Below, in pieces: positions 6,218-6,499 of a stretch of DNA of 6,499 nt; positions within the stretch are counted from its first letter, which is position 1; every line of letters starts with the position of its first letter. Below the pieces are notes generated by a model that did not search any database, was not told the DNA's origin, and saw only the letters and a program-made list of their open reading frames with translations. The stretch is from an uncultured Paenibacillaceae bacterium (GTDB lineage Bacteria; Bacillota; Bacilli; Paenibacillales; CALAME01): assembly GCA_937983035.1 (NCBI GenBank), contig CALKAN010000304.1:1-6499 (forward strand). Reading direction: 5' to 3'. Made by a program: the position numbers and the translations under genes.

Positions 6218-6499
6218 TCATGCTCCTTCCACTTCTCGTCTAGCTGCTTCAAACGCTTGATCCAAATCTTCAATTAAATCATCCGCATGCTCGATTCCGA
6301 CGGAATATCGAAGCAGCCGATCGTCAACACCGGCCTTTTGCCTCATCTCTTCAGGAATGTCCGCATGGGTTTGAATCGATGGAAAAGTCATCAGCGATTC
6401 AACGCCGCCCAAACTTTCTGCAAAAGCAATCAATTTTAAATGGCGCAAAATCGGTTCAATCGTTCGCTTGTCCTTCATGCGGAAAGAAAAAATTCCCGT
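6218..6499 (-). CDS. metI: Cystathionine gamma-synthase / O-acetylhomoserine thiolyase, C-terminal part
   Basis: Only the last 93 codons are in the window. The frame is open to the edge, and the codons before the Met at 6478 read TGIFSFR, which continues the family's beta strand. The segment has the C-terminal features of the Cys/Met PLP family: ESLGGVESLMTFP, THADIPEEMR, and LLRYSVGIEHADDLIEDL with its substrate-binding Arg. The THADIPEE wording resembles the MetI type rather than MetC (SHAAMP). The enzyme joins an activated homoserine to cysteine to give cystathionine. The stop (6220-6218) is 4 nt before metC, so the two are cotranscribed and probably translationally coupled. A SAM riboswitch commonly precedes this operon, but that region is outside the window. 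Confidence 0.9.
   Translation of the reverse strand, partial: TGIFSFRMKDKRTIEPILRHLKLIAFAESLGGVESLMTFPSIQTHADIPEEMRQKAGVDDRLLRYSVGIEHADDLIEDLDQAFEAARREVEGA

Overview
The window is a stretch of bacterial chromosome in which every supported gene lies on the minus strand. In transcription order, from high to low coordinates, it holds the 3' end of metI (cystathionine gamma-synthase), metC (cystathionine beta-lyase), mqnC (futalosine-pathway menaquinone synthesis), ytxC (spore-former-specific protein) and thrS (threonyl-tRNA synthetase). The host looks like an endospore-forming Bacillales member. YtxC is a sporulation-associated family, thrS has a T-box leader of the Bacillota type, metI-metC has the Bacillus order, and strong AGGAG-type ribosome binding sites precede the genes. 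MqnC means menaquinone is made by the futalosine route, which argues against Bacillus subtilis-type bacilli and fits lineages such as Alicyclobacillaceae or other thermophile-related Bacillales. The genus cannot be fixed from this sequence.

Layout. Positions 6499-6218 are the C-terminus of MetI, cut by the window edge. Positions 6213-5044 are metC, starting 4 nt after the metI stop. A 71-nt gap with a possible promoter leads to mqnC (4972-3836). The 361-nt gap 3835-3475 has no credible gene. It holds two compact hairpins, an intrinsic terminator and a SigE-like promoter candidate for ytxC (3474-2536, GTG start). A strong SigA promoter for thrS is embedded in the last codons of ytxC. It drives a leader of about 505 nt (2534-2028) with a T-box riboswitch: a Stem I with an ACC (Thr) specifier, further hairpins, the T-box sequence, and competing antiterminator and terminator. 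thrS (2027-90) ends at a strong terminator with a 15-bp perfect inverted repeat.

The genes appear to form at least two or three transcription units: metI-metC (possibly reading into mqnC), ytxC, and thrS. Together they cover methionine synthesis, menaquinone synthesis, a sporulation-linked function and tRNA charging. No mobile element, CRISPR array, tRNA, rRNA or phage feature is visible, and I see no undescribed multi-gene system. The least ordinary parts are the unusually long thrS leader, which has a degenerate T-box-like stretch in its middle, and the uncharacterised YtxC with its C-terminal cysteine cluster.
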